Assembly: GCA_965262365.1 (NCBI GenBank)
Contig: OZ253541.1
Location: 1,116,001 to 1,180,000, forward strand
Direction of reading: 5' to 3'
DNA: 64,000 nucleotides
Origin: UBA6522 sp965262365
GTDB lineage: Bacteria; Pseudomonadota; Gammaproteobacteria; Steroidobacterales; Rariloculaceae
Numbering within the stretch: position 1 is the stretch's first letter; every line of letters begins with the position of its first letter. A program made the position numbers and the translations under genes. Shown piece by piece: positions 26,529 through 35,413 of the stretch. A model generated the notes under the pieces. The model was not told where the DNA came from and searched no databases. It saw only the letters and a program-made list of their open reading frames with translations.

Positions 26529-26726
26529 ATGCCGAAGCTGAAGACAAATCGCGGAGCCGCCAAGCGGTTCAGCCGTACGGGGAAGGGAGGCTACAAACGT
26601 GGCCAGTCCTACCTCAATCACATGCTGACCAAGAAGAGTTCGAAGCGTAAGCGTCAACTCGGCAAGACGCTGCAGGTCGCCGACGCGGATGCCAAGGCGG
26701 TCCGCAAGTTGTTGCCCTATAGCTGA
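26529..26726 (+). CDS. rpmI: 50S ribosomal protein L35
   Basis: A 65-aa basic protein starting at the ATG at 26529 (MPKLKTNRGAAKRFSRTGKG) and ending RKLLPYS, with the L35 motif LTKKSSKRKRQL. Its size is normal. It lies 32 bp after infC and 8 bp before rplT, the universal order. Confidence 0.98.
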   Translation: MPKLKTNRGAAKRFSRTGKGGYKRGQSYLNHMLTKKSSKRKRQLGKTLQVADADAKAVRKLLPYS

Positions 26727-26734
26727 GGTGATTC

Positions 26735-27094
26735 ATGGCTAGAGTCAAACGCGGTGTCGTCGCCAAGGCGCGCCACAAGAAAGTCCTGCGCCAGGCGAAG
26801 GGCTATTACGGTGCGCGCAGCCGCACGTTCAAGGTCGCCAAGCAGGCGGTCATCAAGGCCGGACAGTACGCGTATCGCGACCGCCGGCAACGCAAGCGCC
26901 AGTTCAGGGCGCTGTGGATCACCCGTATCAATGCAGCCGCGCGGCTTCACGGCCTGTCTTACAGCCGTCTCGTCAACGGCCTCAAGCGCGCCGATGTCGA
27001 GGTCGACCGCAAGGTTCTGGCCGATATCGCAGTCCATGATCCGGAGGCATTTGGCGCCATTGCGCAAGCCGCCAGGGACGCGCTGGCGTCCTGA
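26735..27094 (+). CDS. rplT: 50S ribosomal protein L20
   Basis: A 119-aa protein with the L20 signature MARVKRGVVAKARHKKVL, AYRDRRQRKRQFRALWI and INAAARLHGLSYSRLVNGL. It binds 23S rRNA early in assembly and in other bacteria also represses this operon. Length and context are standard. Confidence 0.98.
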   Translation: MARVKRGVVAKARHKKVLRQAKGYYGARSRTFKVAKQAVIKAGQYAYRDRRQRKRQFRALWITRINAAARLHGLSYSRLVNGLKRADVEVDRKVLADIAVHDPEAFGAIAQAARDALAS

Positions 27095-27123
27095 CCGACG
27101 CGGACCACCTCCCGGCATCACCC

Positions 27124-28104
27124 GTGGCCAGCCCGGCCCGATTGCTTGAACAGGCGCAGGCGGCCGTAGATGCGGCGGATGACCTGGCCGGGTTGGATGC
27201 GGTACGCGTCAGGTATCTCGGCCGCAAGGGCCTGATTACCGCAGAGCTCAAGGGGCTCGGCAAACTGCCCGTCGACGAACGTGCCTCGGCCGGCCGGGAG
27301 ATCAATCGCGTCAAGCAGACCGTCGCCGATCGGATCGCTGAGCGCCGGGACCGACTCGAAGCGGCGAAGGTCGAGGCGGAACTCGCCAACCGGATCGACG
27401 TCACCTTGCCGGGCCGCGGTCAGTCCGTGGGTGGTTTGCACCCGGTGACCCGAACGTTGCGGCGAATCGTGGATATTTTTGCCGCGGCCGGATTCGGGGT
27501 TCGCAGCGGACCGGAAGTCGAGGACGACTATCACAACTTCACTGCGCTGAACATTCCCGAGAATCACCCGGCGCGGGCGCTCCACGACACGTTCTACCTG
27601 GATACCGGCCACGTCCTGCGTACCCATACGTCACCCGTACAGATTCGTGCGATGCGCTCCGAGGGCGCACCGATCAGGATCATCGCTCCGGGCAGGGTCT
27701 ACCGGCGCGACTACGATCAAACACATTCGCCCATGTTCACCCAGGTGGAAGGGCTTGCGGTCGACACGGATATCAGTTTCGCCAATTTGAAGTCGGTCCT
27801 GTACGAGTTCGTCTCGAGTTTCTTCGAGCGCGACGTCGAGTTGCGATTTCGTCCATCCTATTTTCCGTTCACCGAGCCGTCCGCAGAGGTGGATATCCGC
27901 TCGGAATCGGGGAAATGGCTGGAAATCCTCGGCTGCGGCATGGTGCACCCGAACGTACTTCGGCACGTGAATGTCGATCCCGAGAAATTCTCCGGCTACG
28001 CGTTCGGCATGGGAGTGGAGCGTCTTGCCATGCTTCGCTACGGAGTCGGCGACCTGAGGCGCTTCTTCGAGAGTGACCTGCGCTTCATCGAGCAGTTCCG
28101 CTGA
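27124..28104 (+). CDS. pheS: Phenylalanyl-tRNA synthetase alpha subunit
   Basis: A 326-aa catalytic subunit with a GTG start at 27124 and no clear ribosome-binding site, so it may be coupled to rplT 29 bp upstream. An N-terminal coiled coil precedes the class II motifs: motif 2 at RVYRRDYDQTHSPMFTQVEG and motif 3 at YAFGMGVERLAMLRYG. The Phe pocket segment is FRPSYFPFTEPSAEVDI. Length matches the E. coli protein. With PheT it forms the alpha2beta2 enzyme charging tRNA-Phe. Confidence 0.97.
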   Translation: MASPARLLEQAQAAVDAADDLAGLDAVRVRYLGRKGLITAELKGLGKLPVDERASAGREINRVKQTVADRIAERRDRLEAAKVEAELANRIDVTLPGRGQSVGGLHPVTRTLRRIVDIFAAAGFGVRSGPEVEDDYHNFTALNIPENHPARALHDTFYLDTGHVLRTHTSPVQIRAMRSEGAPIRIIAPGRVYRRDYDQTHSPMFTQVEGLAVDTDISFANLKSVLYEFVSSFFERDVELRFRPSYFPFTEPSAEVDIRSESGKWLEILGCGMVHPNVLRHVNVDPEKFSGYAFGMGVERLAMLRYGVGDLRRFFESDLRFIEQFR

Positions 28105-28114
28105 GGGTTGAGTC

Positions 28115-30178
28115 ATGCGCATCGATATCGAGTGGCTCGGCGAAATGCTCCAGCGGGAACTGGACCCGGAGCAGCTTGCAGAGCAGTTGACCCTCGGCGG
28201 CCTGGAAGTCGAATCCGTGCGGCTGTCCGGAACTGACGCGGGCGATGGCGCGACGGTGGATGGCGACGTTCTCGACTTTGAACTGACGCCAAACAGAGGC
28301 GATTGTTTCAGCGTCCTGGGGATCGCCCGGGAGGTGTCCGCGCTCGGCGGAACGCGCCTGGAACCACCGGCCTTTGCGCAGGTGTCCGCGGCCGTGGAGG
28401 ACACCTTTCCGGTGACACTGGATTCGCCGCCGGCCTGCCCGCGCTTCGCCGGCCGCGTGATTCGCAACATCGAGCCGGGAAACCGCTCTCCCGAATGGCT
28501 CAGGTTGCGCCTGGAGCGAGCGGGTCTGCGCGCGTTGCACCCGGTCGTGGACGTCACAAACTATGTGATGCTGGAACTGGGTCAGCCGCTTCATGGCTAT
28601 GATCTGCAAGCGCTCAGCGGTGGCATTTCCGTCCGATTTGCCGAAGACGGCGAACCACTGACGCTGCTGGATGGCAATCGCATCACCCTGCAACCCGATG
28701 TATTGGTCATCGCGGACGATTCGGGCGCGATCGGGCTCGCGGGCATCATGGGCGGGCAGGGTACTGCGGTGTCGGATACCACCCGGGACGTCTTTCTGGA
28801 ATCGGCGTACTTTTCGCCGGGGTCGATAGCGGGGCGCCCGCGGCGGTTTGGATTGCATACGGACGCGTCCTTGCGATTCGAGCGTGGCGTGGATCCTGTT
28901 CAACAGCGCCGTGCGATCGAACGGGCGACGGCTTTGCTGCTGGACACTGCGGGCGGTGAGCCGGGTCCGATCGTCGAGGAAGTGGCCGCGAACGAATTGC
29001 CGAGCAGAAACCCCGTTTTCCTGCGGCTGGAGCGGCTGAACTCGATTCTCGGGACGCGGCTGGAGCCTGCCGATGTACAAACGCAGCTTGACCTGCTCCA
29101 CATTGCCGCCACGCAAGAGAACGGCGGTTGGACCGCCGTGCCTCCGGAATTTCGCTTTGATCTGGAGATCGAGGAAGACCTGGTAGAAGAGATCGGTCGC
29201 ATGACCGGCTATGACAATATCCCCGTGGTCGCTGAACGCAGTCCGCGGCACGTCGGGAGCGTAACCGAAGCGGTGGTATCCGAGGAACGCATCGCCGACA
29301 CGCTCTGTTCGCGCGGATACTCCGAAGTTGTGACCTACGGCTTCGTCGACGAAGAGTTGGCGGACGCGGTCAATCCCGGCGCAAACCATGTGCGCCTGAC
29401 AAACCCGTTGTCGCAGGAGATGGGGGTCATGCGCCAGTCTCTCTGGCCGGGGCTCCTGGTTGCCGCGCAGCACAACAGAAGCCGACAACAGGCGCGGGTA
29501 CGCCTGTTCGAGATCGGCACCCAGTTCGCCCCTGGCGACGACGGCGTTCGCGAGAGCCGGGTCCTGGCCGGCCTCGCGATCGGCGCACACCGGCCAGAGC
29601 ATTGGGAGGGCGGCGGTCGTGAAGTGGACTTTTTCGACGTCAAGTCCGACATGGAGGCGATATTGGCGTTGGCAGGCCGAGTCGCAGACGTGGCGTTTTG
29701 CCGGGCTGAACACCCGGCGCTCGCCGCTGGCCAGAGTGCGCGGCTGACGCTGGGAGACGAAGGCGTCGGCTGGCTCGGCGTCCTGCATCCTCGCCTGCAG
29801 GGCAGGATGGCCTGGAAAAGGCCCGCGATCCTGTTTGCGATGCGACTGGATCAAACCTCCCGAGCCGGAATTCCCAGGTACAGGGAGTATTCGAAGTTTC
29901 CCTCCCTGCGACGGGACATTGCGGTCGTGGTCGACGGCGACGTTTCGGCCGACCGGTTGCTGGAGTGCGTTCGCCAGGCGACGGGAGACGTGCTGAGCAG
30001 TGTGGGAATTTTCGACGTCTACCGCGGCAAGGGAATAGATTCAGGACGAAAAAGTGTCGCTTTTGGCTTGATTTTACAGGACAGATCACGCACGCTTACT
30101 GACGCGGAAGCAGACTGGATCGTGTCATCCACCACGCGGAAACTGGAGCACGAACTCAAGGCGACCATCAGGGAATAG
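28115..30178 (+). CDS. pheT: Phenylalanyl-tRNA synthetase beta subunit lacking the OB-fold domain
   Basis: 687 aa, about 110 shorter than the usual ~795. The first ~37 residues are normal (IEWLGEMLQRELDPEQLAEQ, TLGGLEVESV). The chain then passes through a short linker (SGTDAGDGATVDGDV) straight to LDFELTPNRGDCFSVLGIAREV. In normal PheT the EMAP/OB-fold tRNA-binding domain sits between these two points and is missing here. The B3/B4 editing domain (RALHPVVDVTNYVMLELGQP), B5 (ERLNSILG), the catalytic-like core and the C-terminal anticodon-binding FDX-ACB domain (SKFPSLRRDIAVVV) are present. There are no stops or frame breaks, so it looks functional in this shortened form. Confidence 0.95.
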   Translation: MRIDIEWLGEMLQRELDPEQLAEQLTLGGLEVESVRLSGTDAGDGATVDGDVLDFELTPNRGDCFSVLGIAREVSALGGTRLEPPAFAQVSAAVEDTFPVTLDSPPACPRFAGRVIRNIEPGNRSPEWLRLRLERAGLRALHPVVDVTNYVMLELGQPLHGYDLQALSGGISVRFAEDGEPLTLLDGNRITLQPDVLVIADDSGAIGLAGIMGGQGTAVSDTTRDVFLESAYFSPGSIAGRPRRFGLHTDASLRFERGVDPVQQRRAIERATALLLDTAGGEPGPIVEEVAANELPSRNPVFLRLERLNSILGTRLEPADVQTQLDLLHIAATQENGGWTAVPPEFRFDLEIEEDLVEEIGRMTGYDNIPVVAERSPRHVGSVTEAVVSEERIADTLCSRGYSEVVTYGFVDEELADAVNPGANHVRLTNPLSQEMGVMRQSLWPGLLVAAQHNRSRQQARVRLFEIGTQFAPGDDGVRESRVLAGLAIGAHRPEHWEGGGREVDFFDVKSDMEAILALAGRVADVAFCRAEHPALAAGQSARLTLGDEGVGWLGVLHPRLQGRMAWKRPAILFAMRLDQTSRAGIPRYREYSKFPSLRRDIAVVVDGDVSADRLLECVRQATGDVLSSVGIFDVYRGKGIDSGRKSVAFGLILQDRSRTLTDAEADWIVSSTTRKLEHELKATIRE

Positions 30179-30188
30179 GCTGTCATCC

Positions 30189-30491
30189 ATGGCGTCATTG
30201 ACCAAGGCGAAAATGGCTGAATCGTTGTTCAACGAACTTGGCCTGAACAAGCGGGAAGCGCGCGAGTTGGTGGATACGTTCTTCGAGGACCTGAGAGTGT
30301 CCCTTTCGAGCGGCGAGCAAGTCAAACTGTCCGGATTCGGCAATTTCGACCTGCGGGACAAGAATCAGAGACCCGGACGCAATCCGAAGACCGGTGAGGA
30401 AATTCCCATCACTGCGCGGCGGGTGGTTACCTTCCACCCCGGCCAGAAGCTGAAGGCGCGAGTCGAAGTCTATGCTGGAACCAGGGGATAA
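30189..30491 (+). CDS. ihfA: Integration host factor alpha subunit
   Basis: A 100-aa HU/IHF-family protein: ALTKAK-type start (MASLTKAKMAESLFNELGLN), KLSGFGNFDLRDKNQRPGRNP in the DNA-embracing arm with the intercalating Pro, and the end VVTFHPGQKLKAR. IHF bends DNA and here follows pheT by 10 bp, the standard gammaproteobacterial order. Confidence 0.97.
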   Translation: MASLTKAKMAESLFNELGLNKREARELVDTFFEDLRVSLSSGEQVKLSGFGNFDLRDKNQRPGRNPKTGEEIPITARRVVTFHPGQKLKARVEVYAGTRG

Positions 30492-30828
30492 CGCGGAACT
30501 TCCGCCGATTCCGGGTAAGCGCTACTTCACCATCGGCGAAGTAAGTGAGTTATGTGCGGTCAAGCCCCACGTACTGCGCTACTGGGAGCAGGAATTCCCG
30601 CAGCTCAAACCGGTGAAGCGCCGCGGCAATCGCCGCTACTACCAGCGGCAGGATGTCCTCATCATCCGTCAGATTCGCAGTCTCCTGTATTCCGAGGGCT
30701 TCACGATCGGTGGAGCGCGACAGAAGCTGGCCGGAGACGAAGCGCGCACCGACGTCAGCCAGAGCCAGCAAATCATCCGCCAGGTGCGTTCCGAACTCGA
30801 GGACGTACTGCGATTGTTGCGGCGATAG
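30472..30828 (+). CDS. MerR-family regulator downstream of ihfA
   Basis: A 118-aa MerR-type protein starting inside the end of ihfA (20-bp overlap). The winged helix-turn-helix is KRYFTIGEVSELCAVKPHVL, then RYWEQEFPQLKPVKRRGNRR and YYQRQDVLIIRQIRSLLY. A short helical tail without an obvious ligand domain or metal-binding cysteines follows. This ihfA-merR pair is widespread in gammaproteobacteria, but its regulon is not known to me. Confidence 0.88.
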   Translation: MLEPGDNAELPPIPGKRYFTIGEVSELCAVKPHVLRYWEQEFPQLKPVKRRGNRRYYQRQDVLIIRQIRSLLYSEGFTIGGARQKLAGDEARTDVSQSQQIIRQVRSELEDVLRLLRR

Positions 30829-30958
30829 CCCGTATTACACGCTCAGGACTACCCCACAGCACGGGCATTTCGCTACACTTACGCCTAGCCTGCACGGCAC
30901 ACCCATGAACGCTTCGCGCGAGACGCGGGGCGGCCCGGTGAGTTGAGCTGGCACGGGT

Positions 30959-31035
30959 CGGGGTGTGGCGCAGCCTGGTAGCGCACTTGCATGGGGCGCA
31001 AGAGGTCGCTGGTTCAAATCCAGTCGCCCCGACCA
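30959..31035 (+). tRNA. tRNA-Pro (GGG)
   Basis: A 77-nt tRNA with acceptor CGGGGTG/CGCCCCG (one G-T pair), discriminator A and encoded CCA. The D arm is TGGCGCAGCCTGGTAGCGCA. The anticodon stem CTTGC/GCAAG closes the loop ATGGGGC (anticodon GGG), and the T arm contains GGTTCAAATCC. Confidence 0.95.
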
Positions 31036-31070
31036 CTTTTATCCCCAACGACACTGGCAGGGAAGCGGGT

Positions 31071-32771
31071 ATGGCAGCAAAGACGCCGCGCGAACGCGGC
31101 GAAGTCGATCCCAGACGGCATTCCCGCGTGGTCGTTGACGGCCTGGAGCAGGCTCCGAGCCGGGCCATGCTGCGCGCAGTCGGCTTCAAGGAGGAAGACT
31201 TCTCCAAACCACAGGTCGGTATTGCCTCCACCTGGAGCATGGTGACGCCCTGCAACATGCATATCGACGGGTTGGCGAAACTGGCCGGTGCGTCCGCCGA
31301 CGAGGCCGGCGGCAAGAGCGTCATTTTCAATACGATTACAGTGTCAGACGGCATTTCCATGGGCACCCAGGGGATGCGTTATTCGCTGGTTTCTCGAGAG
31401 GTCATCGCCGATTCCATCGAGGCCGTGGCGGCCGCCGAGGGGTTCGACGGACTGGTCGCCATCGGCGGGTGCGACAAGAACATGCCGGGGTGCGTCATGG
31501 CGCTGGCGCGGCTGAACCGGCCCTCGGTATTCGTCTACGGCGGCACGATCCAGCCGGGCCCGAAACACCGCGACTTGGTCTCCGTCTTCGAGGCGGTGGG
31601 CGGTGTGGCCGCCGGAAGGATCAGCGCGGCGGAACTTTTCGAAGTGGAGTCCACGGCCATCCCCGGCCCCGGTTCCTGCGCCGGAATGTACACCGCCAAC
31701 ACCATGGCCTCGGCGATCGAAGCCCTGGGCATGAGCCTTGCGAACAGCTCCGCTCAGGAAGCTGTCTCCGAGGCCAAGCAGGTTGACTGTCAACGGGCGG
31801 GGCGGGCCGTGATGCGGCTCCTTGAGCGTGGCATCACGCCGGCGGACATTCTCAGCAAGGAGGCGTTCGAGAACGCCATCGCCACGGTGATCGCCCTGGG
31901 CGGATCGACCAACGCGGTATTGCATCTGCTGGCCGTCGCCCACGACGCGCAAGTGGATCTGACGCTTGCGGATTTCTCCCGTCTCGGTGAGCGCGTGCCG
32001 GTATTGGCGAACCTCCGTCCCAGCGGGCGTTACATGATGTCCGAACTGATACGGATCGGCGGCATACAACCGCTGATGAAAACGCTGCTGGACGCCGGAT
32101 TGCTGCACGGTGACTGCCTGACCGTGACCGGCCGCACGCTGGCGGAGAACCTCGCGGACGTCGATCCCTACCCGGATGGGCAGATTATCGTTCGGCCGAT
32201 GTCGGACCCTATCAAGGTGGACAGTCACCTGGCGATCCTTTACGGGAACCTGGCGCCCGACGGCGCGGTCGCCAAGATTTCCGGCAAGGAAGGCACCGAA
32301 TTCAGCGGTCCCGCGCGAGTGTTCGAGTCGGAGGAGGACGCATTGCGCTCGATCCTGGATGGTGTGGTTCAGGCAGGCGACGTGGTGGTGATCCGTAATG
32401 AAGGTCCCAAGGGTGGCCCCGGCATGCGCGAAATGCTGAGCCCCACCGGCGCCATCATCGGCAAGGGACTGGGCGACAAGGTGGCCTTGATCACCGACGG
32501 CCGATTTTCGGGCGGAAGCCACGGCTTCGTGGTCGGGCACGTGGCGCCGGAAGCCGCGGTGGGCGGGCCGCTGGCGGTGGTGCGGGACGGTGACCGCATC
32601 TCGATAAACGCCGAGACGAAAAGGATCGATATCGAGACTTCGGAGGGAGAACTCGAGGAGCGTCTGCGAGCCTGGACCCCGCGTCAGCCGAACGCCACCC
32701 GCGGGTTATTGGCCAAGTACGCAAAATTGGTCAGTTCGGCGTCGCTGGGAGCAGTTACAGACCCGAATTAG
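31071..32771 (+). CDS. ilvD: Dihydroxy-acid dehydratase
   Basis: A 566-aa enzyme of the valine/isoleucine/leucine pathway, dehydrating 2,3-dihydroxy acids to 2-oxo acids. The ATG at 31071 lies 35 bp after tRNA-Pro. The iron-sulfur ligands are C61 (TPCNMH), C134 (IGGCDKNMPGC) and C203 (GPGSCAGMYTANTM). Other motifs are GGSTNAVLHLLA, KGGPGMREML and DGRFSGGSHG. The length and three-Cys pattern fit the shorter [2Fe-2S] form rather than the ~616-aa E. coli-type enzyme. It is separate from the other ilv/leu genes at 48-55 kb. Confidence 0.96.
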   Translation: MAAKTPRERGEVDPRRHSRVVVDGLEQAPSRAMLRAVGFKEEDFSKPQVGIASTWSMVTPCNMHIDGLAKLAGASADEAGGKSVIFNTITVSDGISMGTQGMRYSLVSREVIADSIEAVAAAEGFDGLVAIGGCDKNMPGCVMALARLNRPSVFVYGGTIQPGPKHRDLVSVFEAVGGVAAGRISAAELFEVESTAIPGPGSCAGMYTANTMASAIEALGMSLANSSAQEAVSEAKQVDCQRAGRAVMRLLERGITPADILSKEAFENAIATVIALGGSTNAVLHLLAVAHDAQVDLTLADFSRLGERVPVLANLRPSGRYMMSELIRIGGIQPLMKTLLDAGLLHGDCLTVTGRTLAENLADVDPYPDGQIIVRPMSDPIKVDSHLAILYGNLAPDGAVAKISGKEGTEFSGPARVFESEEDALRSILDGVVQAGDVVVIRNEGPKGGPGMREMLSPTGAIIGKGLGDKVALITDGRFSGGSHGFVVGHVAPEAAVGGPLAVVRDGDRISINAETKRIDIETSEGELEERLRAWTPRQPNATRGLLAKYAKLVSSASLGAVTDPN

Positions 32772-32926
32772 GCCGATATGCACGACTCGGCACCAAAGCG
32801 TACGCCGCAGTTCATCGTACATTCTCCCCCGATTCAGCAAGACTGGAAACACGGTGTCAGACGGGAAATAATGCAGAGCACAAGCATTTGACTCTGGCGA
32901 ATGCGAATAGTGGTGGATTGAAGGGG

Positions 32927-33886
32927 ATGTTTACCAGGCGGTCGTTGATCGGTGGTAGCGTTGCGGGCGGGCTGATCTGGCCCTGGCTGCGGACCCTTGC
33001 GGCAACCCCGGGCGCCGGGGTCACCGACAGCGAAATTATCCTGGGCATGTCCGCAGCGTTTTCCTGATCCTCCAGGGGACTCGGTATCGAGTTGTACCGG
33101 GGCGCCTGGGCGTATTTCGAACATGTCAATCGCGCTGGCGGTATTTCGGGCCGGCGGATCGCTCTCAAGCTATACGACGACGGTTATCAGCCGGACGCAT
33201 CGGTCAACAACACCATGAAGCTGATGTTGGAAGACCAGGTGTTTCTCCTGTTCGGCTACGTGGGTACGCCCACCGTGACACGAGTCTTGCCGATCCTGAA
33301 GAAGTTCCAGGACGAGAACGTCTATCTTTTTTTCCCGTTCACCGGCGCGCAACCCCAGCGGGAACCGCCCTACGGTGAATTCGCGTTCAATCTGCGCGCA
33401 TCCTACGCCCAGGAAACCGCTGGGCTGGTGGAGAATTTCGTGCAGGTCGGGCGTCGGCGAATCGCCGTCTTCTACCAGGCGGACGCCTACGGTCGCAGCG
33501 GCTGGGCCGGTGTCAGGGCAGCACTTGCACGGCACGGGGAACGAATCGCAGGAGAAGCCACCTATCGCCGCGGCACGCAGTTCACCGGCACGATGCGCGG
33601 GCAGGTGGAGATACTTCAGGCCGCCGAACCGGATGCGGTGATTTGTATCGGCGCCTATGCAGCCTGCGCCGCCTTCGCCCGGGATGCCGTCGATCTCGGG
33701 TTGCGTGTGCCGATCGCGAACCTGTCCTTTGTCGGCAGCGAAAACATGCTCGGGCTGTTGAGCGAGGGCCGCTATCGCGAAGACGCCGAACGCTACACGA
33801 GCCTGCTGGTCAATTCGCAGGTCGTTCCCAGTTATCACGACACCTCGATACCCGCCGTGCAGGAATACCGGGAATTCCGGAGGTGA
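32927..33886 (+). pseudogene. Substrate-binding protein (Leu/urea type), nonsense and truncated
   Basis: The frame starts at 32927 with a Tat-like signal (MFTRRSLIGG...WPWLRTLAATPG) and reads DSEIILGMSAAFS. It then hits TGA at 33065-33067 where the family has Gly (SGSSRGLGIEL). The same frame continues YRGAWAYFEHVNRAGGISG, LKLYDDGYQPDASV and YGRSGWAGVRAAL, which is the periplasmic-binding fold of the LivJ/urea-amide type. It ends at 33884, where the C-terminal ~100 residues are replaced by the next remnant. One G-to-T change plus a deletion broke it. Confidence 0.85.
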
Positions 33887-34200
33887 TTCTCAACTCGGAC
33901 CCGAGCGACACTTCCACCGTGGAACGGCAACTGCCGGGGATGGGGGATTTCGTGGAAGTCAGCCGCCCGATCCTCGCCGGGGTGGCCGGAGCCGTTCACG
34001 TGGGCATGGATACCGGAATCATTGCACTTCAAGTTCAACGGGCCATTGGCCGGCAGGTCTACCTCATCTCCATTGTCTTCGTCCTGGGTGTCGTGGCCGC
34101 GATCTGGCTGGTCAACCTGGCGGCAAGACCCATCGGCCAGGTGCTGACCTACGCGGTAGCACTGGCACGGGGGGAGGAGGGAGAAGCCGAGTCTGTGGAA
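33880..34200 (+). pseudogene. Sensor protein remnant (membrane helix plus HAMP linker)
   Basis: From about 33880, in a new frame, the sequence reads VILNSDPSDTSTVERQLPGM, DFVEVSRPILAGVAGAVHVG, then a membrane helix (VYLISIVFVLGVVAAIWLVN) and a HAMP-like start (AARPIGQVLTYAVALARG). This is the middle of a membrane sensor (histidine kinase or diguanylate cyclase type). There is no start, and the output domain is cut off near 34200, where transporter sequence begins. Confidence 0.65.
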
Positions 34201-34211
34201 AGTGTACTCGG

Positions 34212-35165
34212 TCGCAAGGACGAGGCTGGCCATCTTCTCCCTCGGCGTAGCGGCCGCCTGGGCAGGGACCGCGCTGCCCAGACTTGGCCCGAGAAAGCTG
34301 GCGTTGACCGGGAGCATATTGTTCTGCAGTGGGTACGTGATCGCCAGTCTGGCACTGTCGATGGATCACATGTTGCTCTTCTACCTGGGTTACGGGGTCA
34401 TCGGCGGCGCGGGGATCGGTCTGGGGTATGTCACGCCCGTGGCGACGGTGGCCAAATGGTTCCCGGACCGCAAGGGGCTCGCCACGGGAACGGTGGTGAT
34501 GGGTTTCGGAATTGGGGCGCTGTTGCTGAGCAAGTTGCTCGCGCCCGTCCTGGTGGTCTACAGCGGCCGCCGCAGCGTCCAGGGCATTCGAGGCAGACGA
34601 TGCCGGTGTGAAGGTGCGGGAATACCTCATGTCGCAGCAGTTTTCCTGCATGTGGGTGGTCTTTTTCTGCAACATCGCGGCGGGCATTTCGGTCATCAGC
34701 TTTCAGTCGGCACTACTGCAGGATGTCTGGGGACTGGCGGTACCGACATTGGAACCCGAGACACTGGCGGCCTATGGCGCCACCCTGATCGCCGCCAGCT
34801 CGGTCTGTAACGGCGTGGGACGCCTGTTCTGGGGGCTGCTGTCGGACCGAATTGGCCGGGTGCGGGTGTTGCGCATCCTGCTGGGCAGCCAACTGATCGT
34901 CTTCGGCAGCAGACGGATGTCGACGATATACGGGGCGATTCTCACCGCGTGGGCCGCGGCCGGGATCATCGGACCGCTTTACGTCGGCTATCTCAAGGAC
35001 CAGTATCCCGACCGGGCGGTCACTTACTGCTTCCTGATCGGGGTTCTTATGCTCGGCGTAGGCTATGTATCCACCTACCTGTTGAACGATGACCGCATAC
35101 TGCTGCGGCGTCCGACTGTGGAGGGTACGCTCAGGTATTTCAACATCCCCGTCCCGCGGACTTGA
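34212..35165 (+). pseudogene. MFS transporter remnant (oxalate/formate antiporter-like)
   Basis: Two frames together give a major-facilitator protein. The first (34212 to about 34570) is SLGVAAAWAGTALPRLGPRKL through VTPVATVAKWFPDRKGLATG and LLLSKLLAPVLVV. After a break the second frame (about 34584-35165) reads VKVREYLMSQQFSCMWVVFF, GRLFWGLLSDRIGRVRVL, STIYGAILTAWAAAGIIGPL and PDRAVTYCFLIG. The N-terminal helices are missing, the loop between halves is deleted with a frame change, and a further in-frame loss lies near VFGSRRMST. The pattern is that of the OxlT subfamily. It is not functional. Confidence 0.75.
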
Positions 35166-35217
35166 AGCAGCCAACGCTTCATTCCGATTCCGCAGGCCTG
35201 AAGAAACCTGGTCTTCC

Positions 35218-35246
35218 TTGACCTGACCACTCGATGCCTATATGTT
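35218..35246 (+). promoter_or_regulatory. Probable lysAC promoter
   Basis: TTGACC (35218-35223), a 17-bp spacer and TATGTT (35241-35246) match a sigma70 promoter (5/6 and 4/6). Transcription would start around 35253, giving a ~160-nt leader before lysAC. Confidence 0.55.
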
Positions 35247-35253
35247 GCGCGCC

Positions 35254-35340
35254 ATGGAATTGATCGGTAAGGGCATGACGACCGGCATGATGGCGAGCGG
35301 CAAACGCGCCGTCAGCGGGTTGGCTGTACCGATGGTCTAG
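35254..35340 (+). CDS. Short leader ORF before lysAC
   Basis: A 28-codon ORF (32 from an in-frame ATG at 35242) with five Met and two adjacent Thr codons, including a Thr-Thr-Gly-Met-Met run (35278-35292), ending in TAG at 35338. The predicted transcript starts right at its ATG, so it would be nearly leaderless. Its codons 20-23 contain CAGCGGGTT, which pairs perfectly with the left arm of the terminator below. This suggests a ribosome-controlled attenuator. Expression of the peptide is unproven. Confidence 0.45.
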   Translation: MELIGKGMTTGMMASGKRAVSGLAVPMV

Positions 35341-35367
35341 TAACACACAGACGATTGTCACCAGGTA

Positions 35368-35400
35368 AACCCGCTGAGGACTGTCCCGGCGGGTTTTTTT
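35368..35400 (+). terminator. Terminator/attenuator upstream of lysAC
   Basis: AACCCGC (35368-35374) pairs with GCGGGTT (35389-35395), followed by a run of seven T. It lies between the leader ORF and lysAC. An alternative pairing of 35313-35321 with 35368-35376 (9 bp, perfect) would prevent this hairpin, giving a two-state switch. Confidence 0.7.
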
Positions 35401-35413
35401 GTGGAGCGACTCC

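Noticed and set aside
28085..29854. 589-codon minus-strand frame opposite pheT
   Set aside because: Antisense shadow of a well-identified gene; the translation is low-complexity and rich in Arg/His/Gln with no domain.
33065..33067. Selenocysteine or read-through at the TGA of the binding-protein gene
   Set aside because: The equivalent residue is Gly, no SECIS-like hairpin is evident, and the gene is also truncated at the 3' end.
35179..35400. Lysine riboswitch before lysAC
   Set aside because: The leader is too short (about 150 nt from the predicted start) and I see none of the conserved lysine-riboswitch core segments.
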